Source of the DNA: Protula sp. h YS-2021
Lineage: Eukaryota; Annelida; Polychaeta; Sabellida; Serpulidae
Length of the DNA stretch: 64,000 nucleotides
Direction of reading: 5' to 3'
NCBI GenBank assembly: GCA_949752745.1
Contig: OX457031.1
Location: 4,197,915-4,261,914 of the forward strand
Both the position numbers and the translations under genes were made by a program. Under the pieces are notes generated by a model that had not been told where the DNA came from, made no database searches, and worked only from the letters and a program-made list of their open reading frames with translations. This document shows positions 11,780 through 24,034 of this stretch, in pieces (the first letter of the stretch is position 1; each line of letters starts with the position of its first letter).

Positions 11780-12303
11780 ATATAGAAGTTAAAGCATGTC
11801 CCTCTCAAATACCCTTGCTTGTAGCGCTTAATGACAGCGGCTTAGTAGGCCCTGGATGCCTTGGAAGCTTTCGTTGTGAAGATACAGTACTTAATTCATC
11901 ACGACACTATTATCGCGCCTGGATTAATCAAGTTGGTCAGTTTATTCAGGCAGACTTCATACATATGCAACAAATAGAAAAAGTGGCCATTCAAGGGAAA
12001 AGATATCATAAGTATGTTTCAAGCTTTCTCTTCGCCTACAGCCAGACACCGGTCGACTACCAGTTCGTGCGTCATGCTAATGGAAGTAACTTCATCTTCG
12101 TCGGAAACAGTGATTCTGACACCGTTGTTGAAAACACATTCGACACGCCTCTGACAGCTCGCTCTGTGCGGCTCTACCCACAAACTTGGCATGGCGGAAT
12201 TCATCTTAGATGGGAAGTGTGCGGATGTAAGGCAGGTGAATGTGCCCTTTCTGTATTTATCCGGTTTTGTGTAAGAAGAGGGTTTTATGAGAAAGCTTCC
12301 TGA
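11780..12303 (+). CDS. Secreted PAN/F5-8C protein, exon 2 (F5/8 type C domain)
   Basis: The acceptor TTCATTTAG|AT restores the frame from exon 1 (Gly/Asp codon split in phase 1). The exon encodes one F5/8 type C (discoidin) domain, about residues 109-256, recognisable by GQFIQADF, EKVAIQG, FLFAYS, FVGNSDSDTVV and the C-terminal SVRLYPQTWHGG...WEVCGC signature. A potential donor lies at 12,235 (GGCAG|GTGAAT), at the place where the paralogous exons have GGCAG|GTAAGT. The only candidate next exon (13,972) is truncated, so reading through to the stop at 12,303 adds about 22 residues and may be the real end. F5/8C domains usually act outside the cell in binding to glycans, lipids or collagen. Expression data would decide the 3' end. 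Confidence 0.78.
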
Positions 12304-13196
12304 TTAAGCCTAATCTCACTTTTCTAAATTTCAAACAAAATGCTTGACTATAGTTTTGCATTTGACTGCATGTCAATCATTCAAAGAAACGTGAAACAAT
12401 TGGTAATTGCTTTGAAGAGTAAATGTGTATCCTACTTAATTGGTGTAACTGTTTATTGGCAATAGATTATGACTCCAATGGACGTTCCTGATATATTTCT
12501 CCAATCAAAGTCTTATATCTTTCTCGTTGATTTGCACCTAAATTTAACTTTTTTAGGAATACTCTATCATGTGAATGAGACAAATGTTTGTAAAGTCAAC
12601 AGGATTCATAAAGCAATATTTGTGTATGTTCTTTTAGTTATTCATAAGTCGCACGTGGAACGTTTTATCCCCAGGAATGTTTCTGCAAATATATACATAT
12701 AAGCCAAGCCAGCTACATATAAGAAAACTTGTTCGTCTTCCACAGTGGGTATTCCTGCTGACTTCTTAAGACAATTTAAAGCGAAAAGCAATAGAGTTGT
12801 TAGACAACTGTAGCTTCTGGATAAAATTATATTAAGACAGACAATTTTCAAACACAGAGAGTTCCTTCAGTTTTACAACACGAGTGGCTATGACACGAGT
12901 TGGTTTCCTGCTCAGAAAATATTTTAGAGAAAAGTTTGTCACCTTTTAACAACAGATCTACTAACACATTTTGTGTAGTTAGCATTCCGCTGGCCAAAAG
13001 CCCATTCACATTGAATATTGCAAAATATAGCAAAAATGAGAAATCTCTACTGATGACGTTTAAAAGCATATGTACAACTATACAAATTTTTCGCTAAAAG
13101 AAGACAATAAAAGAATAAAAAGCATTAGACAAACCTTAAATAAACACTGCCGAAATCCCGACAATGGGACAAAGTGGGTAATTTATAATCTGACTC
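12304..13196. other. Downstream or intronic DNA
   Basis: No domain-bearing frame was found. AATAAA-type words near 13,108 and 13,115 on the plus strand could serve as a distal poly(A) signal for the gene at 11.26 kb. Confidence 0.4.
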
Positions 13197-13455
13197 GTAT
13201 TCCTGTGAAGACACTTAGATAGTGGCCAACTTTACTGGAAGTCCTGTGAAAACATCGAGATCCTTGGCAACGTCACTGTAATCCCTGTGAAAACATCGAG
13301 ATCCTCGGCAACTTTACTGAAATCCCTGCAAAAACATCGAGATGCTTGGCAACTTTACTGAAATCCCTGTGAAAACAAAGACATCATGGGCAATCTTACT
13401 GGAATAACTGTAAGAATATCGAGATCTTGGGCAATTTTACTTCAATCCTGGATTA
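13197..13455. repeat. About 41-bp minisatellite, six degenerate units
   Basis: Units follow the pattern GGCAACTTTACTGAAATCCC then TGTGAAAACATCGAGAT plus a few bases. Six copies can be recognised, each with a few changes. The array is specific to this locus in the window. Confidence 0.8.
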
Positions 13456-13971
13456 AGTTAAATTCGTACAATCCTATCAGAATGTTGTATTATCTGACTA
13501 AAATACTAATATACCGAGATTTCGGAGTGCTCCGGAATCCTGCCAGTACAGACTGATATTTCGCCTGAAGCCCTTACTTTTTGTCTTGCAAAATCACCTA
13601 ACTTGCAAAATGGATGTAGATTTCACGAATTGTTTGATGTCAACATTAGAGATGTGAGCAAAACGAGTAAACCCGTTAGGGCAGATTAATACAGAACTAA
13701 CTGCATAATTATATATGATAATTTGTAGAAGCAAAATGAATAATTGTACAAGTGTTGAGACATAATTGTGCAAGCATTGACAGATGTGCGTAGACGTGAA
13801 TACAGGTGGAGAGACAGGAGAGAGTGTTCAGATGCCTTTAATATTAGCAACAGACATAATTAGAAGGGATTTTATGGCTGAGAATCTTCCTGCAACCTAA
13901 TGACATAATAAAATTATGGCAGAGACAAAATTTCAAAGTGATGAAATGTTTGTTTTATTTTCCCTTGTTAG

Positions 13972-14171
13972 GTGGAGAAATGGTGGCTTGTATCTTACAA
14001 AAGCCATTGATTAAGGCAATTGATGACAGTGGGTTAACAGGCCCTGGATGTTTTAGAAAGTATCGTTGTGAACGAACACTGCTTTATTCATTACGTTTCT
14101 GGAATGCCCCCTGGACTGCTGAACTTTTGACTTTTGCAGCAAATTATTCTATTTGTTCTTGTTCAGAGTAA
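13972..14171 (+). pseudogene. Truncated second F5/8C exon
   Basis: A good acceptor (TTTTCCCTTGTTAG|GT) begins a phase-1 exon whose first 45 residues match the start of the second F5/8C exon of the minus-strand gene: GGEMVACILQKPLIKAIDDS then GLTGPGCF and CERTLLYS. After about 14,105 the similarity fades and the frame ends at 14,171. The core strands and the C-terminal RLYPxTWH...GC part of the domain are missing. It is best read as a decayed or truncated domain exon of the 11.26-kb gene, unless it acts as an alternative terminal exon. Confidence 0.7.
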
Positions 14172-14451
14172 CATTCAGAGTAACAATGCCCTTTTGTAAG
14201 CATTGTATTTCTAGTCATTCATAAAGTACTACGCACCAAAGAGATGAGGGGGTGCTGGAATGGAGTACGTCATCCGCGGGAGTACGTGCGAAACTAGAAC
14301 ATACAACATACGCACTTGGAGGGAGGGAGTATTGGGTGACTCTTTGGTTTTTACATACGCTTCAATTGTATATAACAGAATTGTTTCCTCTCATATTTTT
14401 TGTACTATCTGTTGTGAACTAAAATAACACAAGCATTTTTTGAATTTAATT

Positions 14452-14453
<2 letters not shown>
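14172..14453. other. Short intergenic stretch
   Basis: Mixed sequence between the truncated exon and the GA tract. Nothing recognisable. Confidence 0.4.
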
Positions 14454-14517
<64 letters not shown>

Positions 14518-14669
14518 AAGAGAGAGAAAGAAAGAAAGAAAGACCGACAGATACAGAGAAAGCCAAAAAAGACAGAGAGACAGAGAGAAAAAGATATAGA
14601 GCAATCAAGAAAGAAAGAAAGATAATTAGATAGATAATAAGATAGATAGAAAGAGAGAGACAGAGCGAT

Positions 14670-14702
<33 letters not shown>

Positions 14703-14868
14703 CAGAGAGACAGAGAGACAGAGAGAGAGAGAGGAGAAGTAAAGAAAGACAGAGGTAGAAATAAAGAAAGAGAGGCAGAGGCAGAGAGAGGCAGCGACAG
14801 AGACACACAGAGAGAAGGAGAGACAGAGAAAGAGGAGAGAGAGAGTGGGGGGAGAGAGAATAGAGCTA
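14454..14868. repeat. Compound (GA)n microsatellite
   Basis: Pure AG runs from 14,454 to about 14,513, followed by AAAG, GATA and GACA variants to about 14,868. All long frames on both strands here are repeat artefacts rich in Arg-Glu or Leu-Ser. Confidence 0.95.
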
Positions 14869-15700
14869 TCTGACCACAAAAAATCTAGAACTAATGAACA
14901 CTGTTTTATATAATAATATGTTATCTATTTGTCCTTTTACTAACAGTAATGTAATTCGTTTTCATACAAAGCTATTTGTTGTCCTCAAGAGACTGGCTAC
15001 TCTTTACTCAAAGCTGTCTAGCATTTTTACGCCCCCCCTCAGTAATAATCGCTATTACTTAAGAGAGAAAACTAAAACAACTGCTCTTGACATAGCTCCT
15101 ATATATGTTAACCCACTCGTCGGTTGATTCGTCTGTTCCAGCTATAGAAATTCGTTTGTACTCTCAATATGGAATCACATGAAATATACAGAAGATTTGA
15201 TTTCTTTCTACACACAGATACAGAGAGCTGCGGACTCCTGAAACGTGCTTTGAGTGTGTTCGCAATATTTAGGCTAAATGCGTAGCAGGGATCCTTAAAA
15301 CTCTGTTTGTCCCTTTGTCCGCTGGTTGGTCGATTCCCAGCTATAGCAAAGCAGCAATCATATCTCATGAAATTTTACTTAAAATAGTGTGGTAGTGTAT
15401 TACCAACGTTTGGAATTACCGTTCAGATCAGCGATAATGCGCGGCGGTTGGTGAGTGAGGGGTGTTTGAATTACTAAAGTCTACTGCCATGTTTGTAAGA
15501 GAAAATGCTAGTTTAGCTGGCTGTTTAACCATGAAAACATTTAATATTCTAGCTCGCGCCTCTTAGCAACCTCTTCAAATGCCCCAACCTAAAAAGTAGT
15601 AAGACGTAACAAACCAAAGCAACTTTAAGAAGTCGACCTCTGTATGGGTTAAGTTCGTTTCTGGTTGAGAGGCAATTTCTTCCTCACTAAAATTCAATTT
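14869..15700. other. Unassigned sequence
   Basis: No gene supported. A loose repeat of about 200 bases is visible: a TCGNTTGATTC...CCAGCTATAG motif at 15,118-15,145 recurs at 15,325-15,350. Confidence 0.4.
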
Positions 15701-17450
15701 GTATCTTCAAAGCCTCAAAGTTCAATCTGGCTAATTGAAGCATTTTCTGACCGAGTGGAGGATTTTCTTGTCTCATACAGAAAAAACATTATTTTGTGAT
15801 AAAATCGGGGAATTAGACATAAAAGTATGTCATGGTGGATTAAGTCTCAAACATGGTCCCATGGTGCCTATGTGTCTCTGTGGTGGCATATGCCCTTCTA
15901 GGACTATCTTTCATCCGCTATGTTTTTTGAAAGCTGCAAAGTTTTGGACAATACAAAAACGCCACTCTTCCTAGAAAGCTGGATTAAATGTGTTGAAATC
16001 TTGTGGGAATACTGTTTTGCGAATTTCATCAAAGCTGAGCAAAATTTCAGAAAAACCATAAAAAGCTACTGCTACTTGACGCTTCTTCAACAATTTCTAT
16101 TAGTATAGTGATAACCGTTGTCGCTTGTGGAACAAGAGGTCGTGAGTTCAAGTCCCACCAATTTTTAGTGCCTTGCTAGCAGAGATTTGCGATCCATATT
16201 TATAGTTCTGTCTCCCACAGAAGCAATCCATTTGAATAAGTAATGTTGTATTACATTATTTCATTTGTAGAAATTGGAAGATTTAGATGCTAAATTATAA
16301 TCACCCCGTGTTTGAAATAATCAATAATGTCAATATTCGGGCACATTATAAATCGACTTCGCACAGTTATTTTACTTATTGTAGTTATTTCTTTCTTTCT
16401 TTCCTTTCGTTCATATTGTAGTATTTCTGTTATCAGTTCAACCAAAACTTGCCAAATATTGACAACATCGGATAAAAAACACATACATTGATGTGTTTCC
16501 AACATACCCGGCCCCATTACTTGGTAGCAATGTTGCCCTTGAAGTCTTCTACTGAATATGCCCAAGTTTTACGAAAAAATAGCAAGTTTCCTCTTTCACT
16601 TATGCTGCTGTTTTCGCTTTCACGGATGAACACAATGTCAACTGACAGTCTTATTAAGATTTGATTTTAAGGACGAGAATATGAAGGCATCGGGTAGTGG
16701 GTATGGCTGACCAATATTCAGTTGTAAAACTTGAATTCATAAGCATAGTTTGCGAAAAATTAATGGACAATTTTCCCTACCCTTGTGTTTAATAAACTGT
16801 GAGATCATTTTTTATATTGATTTTTAAATAAATTTGCAGTTGGCTTCCTTTCTGCATATTCCTTTATCAAATGAAAATATTAACTGTAAGACAAAGCAAA
16901 GTGTAAAACCATTTTATTTTTATTAGCTAACAAACAAAGGCAGCCCATAAAGTATGTACGCTAGATTTCATTTTACTGCTCAACCTTAAGTACTCAAATA
17001 TTGTGATCATCCACACGCAAACACACGCATCAATATAGGCTATGAAATGCATAACACGCAAGCCCCTTTGCTTCCAACACCAACGTGCTGTGCTGTGCCA
17101 CATGCCGTAGCACGTTTGTACGTACCCCTCCCCGGCAAACCTACTCGGCATCCTCCGCTGCGTACGCACTTTATAAATGACTCAGAATATAATATTGAGA
17201 CAAAAAATTGCGATTCTCAATATTGAGAAGAATAAGTAGTATTATTTGTTGTGAAAGTTAAAAGTTTTAACATAACCAAGTACACCCTTAACAACACACA
17301 CTCTAGTCAAAATTTATCAGGAAATCGTTTAATTTCAAACGGCCAATCCATAATTAAAACTCATACTTTCACCACAAATCTGTAGACATGAATCGTTATT
17401 ATTGAGTCTTGATTCATTTGAAATCAAAAGCGTATAAAACGTCGACATAC
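15700..17450 (+). repeat. Duplicon copy matching 28.85-31.05 kb
   Basis: Landmarks shared in the same order with 28.85-31.05 kb include TTTGTGATAAAATC near 15,795, TATTTATAGTTCTG near 16,198, GAAGCAATCCATTTG near 16,219, the ACATTGATGTG/ACATTGGTGTG block near 16,485 and GAATATGAAGG near 16,677. It lies 3' of a PAN-F5/8C copy on the minus strand in both places, so gene and flank were duplicated together. Confidence 0.75.
16096..16160 (+). repeat. tRNA-like sequence (SINE head or tRNA pseudogene)
   Basis: TAGTATAGTGATAACCG at 16,101 resembles a tRNA D-arm/box A and GAGTTCAAGTCC at 16,144 resembles box B, with tRNA-like spacing. Acceptor-stem pairing is poor and the sequence continues without a clear 3' end, so a working tRNA gene is unlikely. 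The paralogous place at 29.70-29.80 kb lacks it. Confidence 0.45.
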
Positions 17451-17484
17451 AAAAAGTCCACCCCTCCAGAAAAATGCAATTCCT

Positions 17485-17845
17485 GCTTCCATCTTTCTTC
17501 GGATGCCTTCTCAACTGTGTTCGAATTGCTGTTGCCGACGAAGATGACGTCACTCTCGTGAGCATGACGCACGAACTGATAATTAAATCGTAGGCAAAGA
17601 GTAAACTCTTGATGTGATAAGAATATCCATTGCCTTGGATGGCCACTTTCCCTACATGTTGCATAAGTAAGATGTCGGCCTGGACAAAATCGCCGTGAAT
17701 CAAGGAAAACCGAAATGCAAACCAAACCAATAACGCGATGAATGAAGTAGTGTGTCTTCACAACGAAACCTTGAGGGACATCTTTGGCCTACCATTCTGC
17801 TATCAACAAGTGAGTGGATCAATGATCTATTCTTATTGCTTCTGT
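17485..17845 (-). pseudogene. Broken F5/8C exon (main part)
   Basis: Read on the minus strand this encodes pieces of the family domain: CEDTLLHSSRYW-like sequence, GDFVQADILLMQHVGKVAIQG, then after a frameshift FVRHAHESDVIFVGNSNSNTV. The C-terminal third (RLYPxTWH...GC) is replaced by unrelated sequence below about 17,490. Two overlapping frames carry the two halves, showing the shift near 17,590. It belongs with the exon fragments at 18,602-18,618 and 18,838-19,119. Confidence 0.85.
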
Positions 17846-18601
17846 GCATATTAGATTTTCGTCAGGTAGAAACCACTTTTAATACCAAAAACTCTTCCGA
17901 TACATATTCCTTTCTATCAAGTCAAATTTATCAAGTTATTTACTGCCTGATTTATGCAGATTCATATTTATTATTACGTAAAAAGCTTTTGTTTCAGTTT
18001 CGTTCATCAAATTCATCATACATCGCAGCTTCTAAGTCCTTTCGTGATAAATTCAAATAAATTAAATCTGCAATGAAATTTTATTCTCAGAATTATCCAT
18101 ATCAAAATATTTTTTTACTAAACCCCTGAATAGATTCACTCAATCTAGTTAAGTAACTCCGAAGAAAATCTGCTCGAAATGATTGCATTTAATATATTCC
18201 CAGAGCTAATCAATTCTGTCCCATTCACTGAGTAACTCTATAACATAAACTCAAGTAATGCAATTAACACTTGTAAGAAAAGTTACTCGGGATAATTGCA
18301 ATTACGGTGGGGCCACTTTACGGAATGGCCTCCAAAACTATCCTACAGGATATTGCAATTAATAAATCAACATGTTTTCACTGAAATGAAGGCCAGGTAG
18401 AGCAGGTGGTATTTAATGTGTTGTTTTAACTGAGTATTGCACGTATAAAAAGGTATAAAATGGTAAGGTACAAAGTGGCAGTAAAGGTACAAAACGTCTT
18501 TCGCGGAGGTACAAAGTGTCCCAAAATTTGAGGTACAAAGTGTCCAAAAAGGTACAAAATGGCGGAGGTACAAAGTGACAAAGGTACAAAATGTCCCAAC
18601 C
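17846..18601. mobile_element. Insertion splitting the pseudogene's second exon
   Basis: The first 15 or so bases of the F5/8C exon are at 18,602-18,618 and the rest resumes near 17,840. The roughly 755 bases between have no match in the paralogous exons. The part next to the exon start (18,440-18,600) is a tandem array of GGTACAAAGTG-type words. No clear terminal repeats or target duplication were found, so the type of insertion is unknown. Confidence 0.5.
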
Positions 18602-18618
18602 CCCTTTATCTCCTATAT
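18602..18618 (-). pseudogene. Stranded 5' end of the F5/8C exon with its acceptor
   Basis: On the minus strand TTTCATCCATTTAG|ATATAGGAGATAAAGG closely matches the exon 2 acceptor of the 11.26-kb gene (TTCATTTAG|ATATAGAAGTTAAAG). It shows precisely where the exon was interrupted. Confidence 0.75.
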
Positions 18619-18837
18619 CTAAATGGATGAAACGAAACATACCCTTAAATTAAACAGAAAAACAACATTTTACGCTTAACAGAAATGTCGTGATAAGTTA
18701 TTTTCTTTCCAAATATCGAGTATGAAAACCTACAGACATTAGCATTATTTTTGTCATATCACAAATACATGTTTCAACGAACTTTCAAGTTAGAAAGTAA
18801 AAACATTTAAAGTACTTCATTTGAAATGTATAATTAT

Positions 18838-19119
18838 CAGTGTAGATGTTGGAGTAAATGTAAGCGCACCGTGTGTATCAGCGATAAGTTCAGGATCTCC
18901 AGCATCTCGCAAGAACTCACAGGTATTATCTCTTATTGCCCACAGGAATTACAGCAGATGCCTTACATGCATTTTACAGCGCATTCAATTTCCGAGCAAG
19001 CGGTTGTTATTTCAAACACTTCACCGTTGGTTTATTGCCACTCAGTTTTCTAAACGTTTGTTGCCGTATTTCCGCTGAACCGAGCCAGCCACACAAAGGA
19101 AATGTAATAATTTAGCCAT
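18838..19119 (-). pseudogene. Pseudogene of the PAN exon
   Basis: The minus-strand ATG at 19,119 begins MAKLLHFLCV, like MGKLLHLLVF in the working paralog. A deletion of about 17 bases inside the signal-peptide region then shifts the frame, which soon meets a stop. The PAN cysteine region can be followed in other frames down to 18,838. The splice donor that is GGTAATT in both other copies reads GATAATT here, so GT is lost. The (GA)n tract begins only 9 bases upstream of the ATG. Confidence 0.88.
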
Positions 19120-19125
19120 AGTATA

Positions 19126-19127
<2 letters not shown>

Positions 19128-19199
<72 letters not shown>

Positions 19200-19225
19200 G
19201 GAGAGAGGGAGCGAGAAAGAGAGAT
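19128..19225. repeat. (GA)n microsatellite upstream of the PAN pseudogene
   Basis: Uninterrupted AG from 19,128 to about 19,187, then degenerate. The paralogous locus has a larger GA tract (35.79-36.11 kb), and the sequence beyond it, AGAGCTATGAAA, matches at both places. Confidence 0.95.
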
Positions 19226-20329
19226 GAGAGAGCTATGAAAAGTGCTCCCCATTCAAATAAGAAAAACGATTAATATTTGATTGAAATAACTATGTTTACC
19301 TGAATTCATTATTGATGTATTTTTGACGTCATGTCATCTTTCTTCAAAGTACAGCCCTGTTTATTTTACTGAAATACCTTCCATAATTGCTATCAGGAAG
19401 ACTAAGTCAATATTTTGGTCAATAACATGAAAGATGCAACATAAAAACAGGCATGAAGAGCGTAACTTAACGCGTAAAGAGACAGTGAAAGCAGAACATT
19501 AGGAGATATGTCAATATTCAATATTGTGTTGCTTAGTCACAGTCGCAACCAGAAAAGCCATAGTGTAGATACGGAGAAATTAATGTTCTAGAGATATCAT
19601 TGAAGTTTTTCGATCAAATGACCTCTGCCTTTGTTCATGTTTATTTTCTAAAAGGACCTGTTAAAAATAAAGCATCCTCAGATTCCTGTGTTGAAACCAT
19701 TGAAGTTTTAACCAATTTTCTGAAAGATATATCCTGCTTTAGTTAGTCGTGTACGCGACGTCAATACAACCTCGTCGGCAAGACTTTTTTCAATTTTTCT
19801 CAGCAATAAAATCGCGCGTCTGCCTATTGCTGCCAGAAAGACGTTGAGAACACATTTCGATCTGTTCCTGACAAAGCAAGAAAAATCAATTGAAACTTTT
19901 AGAAAAGTTGAAAAATGATCGATAGACTTTTCGGCCTCAAGTAACATTGAATAGGTGTCGTCATCTTTTTTGGACTAGCTGCAAAAAGTCTACTATCGTT
20001 CACTATTTTAGCACACTTACAAAGCCATCACATGCCTTTTCACTGATCTTGTTTTTAATGCAGAAAAACTTCTCATCAACTATTTCTTGTGATGTTGAAT
20101 AAATATACAGTTGAAACCTCGAATCTACAGGTATGTATCGAACCTACAGTTGAAACCTCAGAAATGGGACCTACTGTAGAACTGAACTTAAGTGGTCTAA
20201 TTTCGTTATAATTGAAAACACCTGAAACGAGACTATTGCAAAGTGTTCCTATTTTGAGGTGGTTTCCTTTTTAGGTTTTCTCTCTTTTTATTGACTTTAA
20301 TAAAACTGGATTATTTAATTCCACATCTA

Positions 20330-20460
20330 TTTGAGACGCCAGCGATTACGAGGAGAGTCACATTTGAATGAGAAGCAAATGATTACGAGGAGAGTCACAT
20401 CTGTTTGAGACGCCAGTGATTACGAGAAAAGTCACATCTGTTTGAGATGCCTGTGATTTC
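20330..20460. repeat. About 40-bp tandem repeat (GATTACGAGGAGAGTCACAT)
   Basis: Three to four units of TTTGAGACGCCAGTGATTAC followed by GAGGAGAGTCACATCTG. The same short array is present in the paralog at about 36,780-36,905, so it predates the duplication. Confidence 0.75.
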
Positions 20461-22844
20461 TATGTTCTTCATATTTATACGTTTCGTCTTAAAGCACCCA
20501 GAACGAAACTCTTGAAATGTGATCCAACTTCTGTGGTAGAAATTATTACTTGATGAGTTTTCCTTTACTTCCTTCTGAAGAACATGAACATTTTCATGAA
20601 AATTAAATGAGGAATATTTTCGGAGATACCGCCATATGCACTTAAGTGTTCGTTCGAAACTATCTTAGGAAGAAGAATATTTTCACAACACCGGATTGCT
20701 CCAGTGCAACTGATCCTTCTCCTTTGTTCACTTACCGGATATGCATTCTTTGTTATCATTTTTTCTTCAGAAGTATGTTGGAGGAACAACTCTCCCCTTC
20801 CTTCCCCCCACAACTGGATCGGCCCATATGTTTCGTTTTTATTAATTTATGTAAATTACAAAAGTACTAAGCAAAACACTTTGTGGCGGTCTCTCATTAA
20901 AATAGATTGAAATATCTTGTTTTTAAACAGAATAGCTTTTCCAAAGAAAGGAATATGAAAGGTTAAAAATAGTAATTCACTTTTTAAACCAAAGAATAAT
21001 ATTCTATGCAAATTGAAACTTCGTCAACATTTTTTTTAAATTCGCGGTATTAAGTACCTCTCCAAAATACTTGATAAATTTCAAGTAACGGCCTTAAGAG
21101 GCTGGACGTATTTGCTTTGCAGATAAATTTGACATTTGTTTGGAGATTCGAAGCTTTCAGAGAGGTCTTTACTATTACCTTTATGAAGCAACATCTCACT
21201 CTGAACCTGGTGCCATATGTATGGAGTTTTAATCAGTACAACACGTTATCAAATGAAATTTCCACTATATTGGAAGGTAGAATTGTATGCAACCCGTAGT
21301 TTGCTATTTACGTGCACATTATTTCAGTAGATTGAAGATGCTTTGTTCTTTTAAAATGAACTCAGCTATTCCACTCTGCTCTATCAAAACACTCGTATGC
21401 GTTTACTGCACAATGTGAATACATTCGAGTGTGGATGATGACGTAAGAGGTTTCATTGGCAAAGTTTCAAAGTCTGCCGTGTTTGTATTTAAAACAATAT
21501 ATGCTTTGACCGTGAAAGAAATACATTAGGTCTGTTATAATTCCTTTGCAACAACGTTTTGAATTACTCAAAATTTAATGACCAACTGTGGAAGCTTTGC
21601 ACGAAATTTAAGCTTTTTGTTTTACTTCTCTTATCATTCACTTCTTGGCTCATAAAATAAAACGGTTCAGAAGCGGACTTACTTTTTTCAAATATATGCG
21701 TTATGATTACTAATCTTATGCCGCACTCTTTATTTCCAACTACATATAACATGATAAATATTTTGTTATGCATACATTTAAAAGACTTAAATTTGCTTCT
21801 CTTCAACTGATTAAAACGCATATTAAAAATTCATATTTATATTTTGTAGCAATCGATTCTTGTGTAACACAGTAATAATGATATAATGCTATAAAAGTAA
21901 ACAAATAAATAATTATAATTATAGTATTAAAATAAAAAATTATATGACCTAATTCATACTTCTTTTGAAAGAGATAAAAAATATTTTGAATATCCACGTA
22001 TGGAAAATCAATTATATTACTTTGAAAGCATGTTTTTAAGAAGTCTTCTCAATAATGAAGTACAAAAAGTTAAGGACAAATTTTGCTTGAGATATTGCGT
22101 TTAAGGACATAAAACAAAATGCTTTGAGTCAGGCGTATTCTAATAAGCAAGCGTATAGTTATGTCATTGCGTTCGCAAACTCACCAACGGCTACAGTTTT
22201 TTAACTACTGCATTTAAGTATGTTCCATTCAATGTAATGTATATAAGAGAGATTTTTCTTTTATGGCACAACAATAATATCGTAAAGTAAAAATAAAAAA
22301 TTTGTATCTTATAAGTGACAATCGCCTATGCATAAGAACATCTCCTTTACGTCTTAGGGGCTTAATGCGTAAGTCAACAGGAATCGTTTTAATTGTTTGT
22401 AAGACCGAAAGAAAATGACTTTGCCTGATGACTTCTGACTTTGGGTTTAAGCAATGTGAAGAGAGCTTGTGAAAGGTCTCTATTGCTGATACTGAATATT
22501 TCAGATATAATCGGTAGTAACTTCAGTGCATCTGTTATTTTTGTTTCATCAATAAATACTGATTCTATGGGTGTGATTTCTGCCAATGAATATTTAATTC
22601 TTCTAAAGCTTTAATGAACAGGAAAGGAGTCATTAAATAAATGACGAACAAATTGAAAAAAGTAATTGCTGAAGCCAATTTGGTGTATTTTGTTCCAAGT
22701 GCGGCTCTCAGAATTTGATTGTTGATGACTTCGTCGTAATATTCGCATGCAAACCTGATCTGGGATGGATTTCCTGCTAAATATTATCAGGGAATTTTTA
22801 AATACCAGTATCTGCATTTTTTAAGGTCAGTTAGTTGGTCAAAT

Positions 22845-22885
22845 AATACCAAATTTCAGATTTCGAATCCCGCTTGGAGTAAGAA
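22845..22885 (+). repeat. tRNA box-B-like SINE fragment
   Basis: ATTTCGAATCC at 22,860-22,870 resembles a tRNA box B. The paralogous places carry AGTTCAAATCC (38,646-38,656) and GAGTTTCAATCC (about 55,438-55,449). A degenerate box A-like TTAGTTGGTC lies just upstream. It is interpreted as an old tRNA-derived SINE head shared by all three duplicon copies. Confidence 0.4.
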
Positions 22886-23754
22886 GCGGGGACTAACGTT
22901 TGCTACAATCGCCCAATCTAAGCGAATGCATTGGGTTAGATTAGCTCTCACGGAATACAAAATTAATGCCCACTGCATCTCACCCGTCTAAAGCCCATAT
23001 CCCTCACCCAACATAACCCACTCGCCCTCTTCACTGTCGCTAACTCATACTGTTTCTCATTTTCTGATATTCTGTTCAACAGGCACGGGTAGATTTTTAT
23101 TTGTCTCCCTGTGCCGAAATGCTCTCATCCCTACACTCTCCCATCCCCTTCATCTTTCGATATCTTGGATCGCACTATATAAAGAATGCAGAGCACAAAA
23201 ATTGATCATTTTCTAATCAGAGTCAATTTAGTGATTAATTAATAGTGCAGATTGCTACTGCTTTCGGTCTAAACTTCTAAAAACCTACAAAAATAGCGTT
23301 TTCTTTATTATTTTAATTTTTCAAACGGGTAAATGTCCATTTGACATCTTTGTTGGTATCTTTTTCAATGGCCTTTTACTTTTGATGGATCTGGTGTGAA
23401 GGTGGGATTTATAAAAAAAATCTGTAAAATGTCACCATAACCTTCCGTACCAGCCCTCTCCAAAGCAATTCATAGATACATGCTGAATAAGTTACTGTTT
23501 AAGTTACTTTTTGCTAGGCGTTACAGATACTAATCCAGTGGGTTTGGGGGGGACGGGGACGGGAGCGGGGGTGAATACTGTTGAGGGGGATAGTCTGCTA
23601 GCATATTGTTATAATTCGTGATAAAACAAAGGGGAAAAGGTGTAATTTTAGTGTCGGATGCTGTCATCGCGGCACAAAGCTAGTGCTTCTATATGAAATA
23701 TTCATCGTTTCCCATAAAAACGGTCTTCTTTCTTAGATAAACCCCATCTCTAAT

Positions 23755-23980
23755 TAAAAATGGGTAACTTTTCAAGGGTTATATCATGTATCACAAGGTT
23801 TATATCATCTATAACAGGGTTATATTCAAAGGTTATGTCATCTATCCCGGGTTTACATTATCTATCATAAGATTTTATCATTGGTCATATTTTTATGTTG
23901 TCTATCACAGGGCTCTATTATCTATCAGAAGGTTATATCATCTATGACAGGGTTATATCTTCTATCCAAAGGTTATATCC
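23755..23980. repeat. About 20-bp minisatellite (GGTTATATCATCTATCACA)
   Basis: About ten degenerate units with core GGTTATATCATCTATCACA in head-to-tail order. It ends where a different 30-bp array begins. Confidence 0.85.
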
Positions 23981-24034
23981 CAGGATTTGAGGAGTGTGCG
24001 GCACTTTGAAATAGACTGTTTATGCAGATTTTCT

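Larger units (their letters stand above)
19226..23750 (+). repeat. Duplicon copy matching 36.1-39.2 kb and 52.7-56.3 kb
   Basis: Shared landmarks in order are AAATAAGAAAAAC near 19,256, CTGCCAGAAAGAC near 19,829, GATTACGAGGAGAGTCACAT near 20,344 (first pair), then AGCAAAGTTTCAA-type sequence near 21,460, TTCCAACTACAT near 21,735, TAAGCGAATGCA near 22,919 and a long run of matching words to about 23,700. Short frames within it are not conserved as proteins between copies, so no gene is called. Confidence 0.7.

Noticed and set aside
14391..14879. Leu-Ser-rich 162-codon frame resembling a membrane protein
   Set aside because: Encoded by a (GA)n microsatellite.
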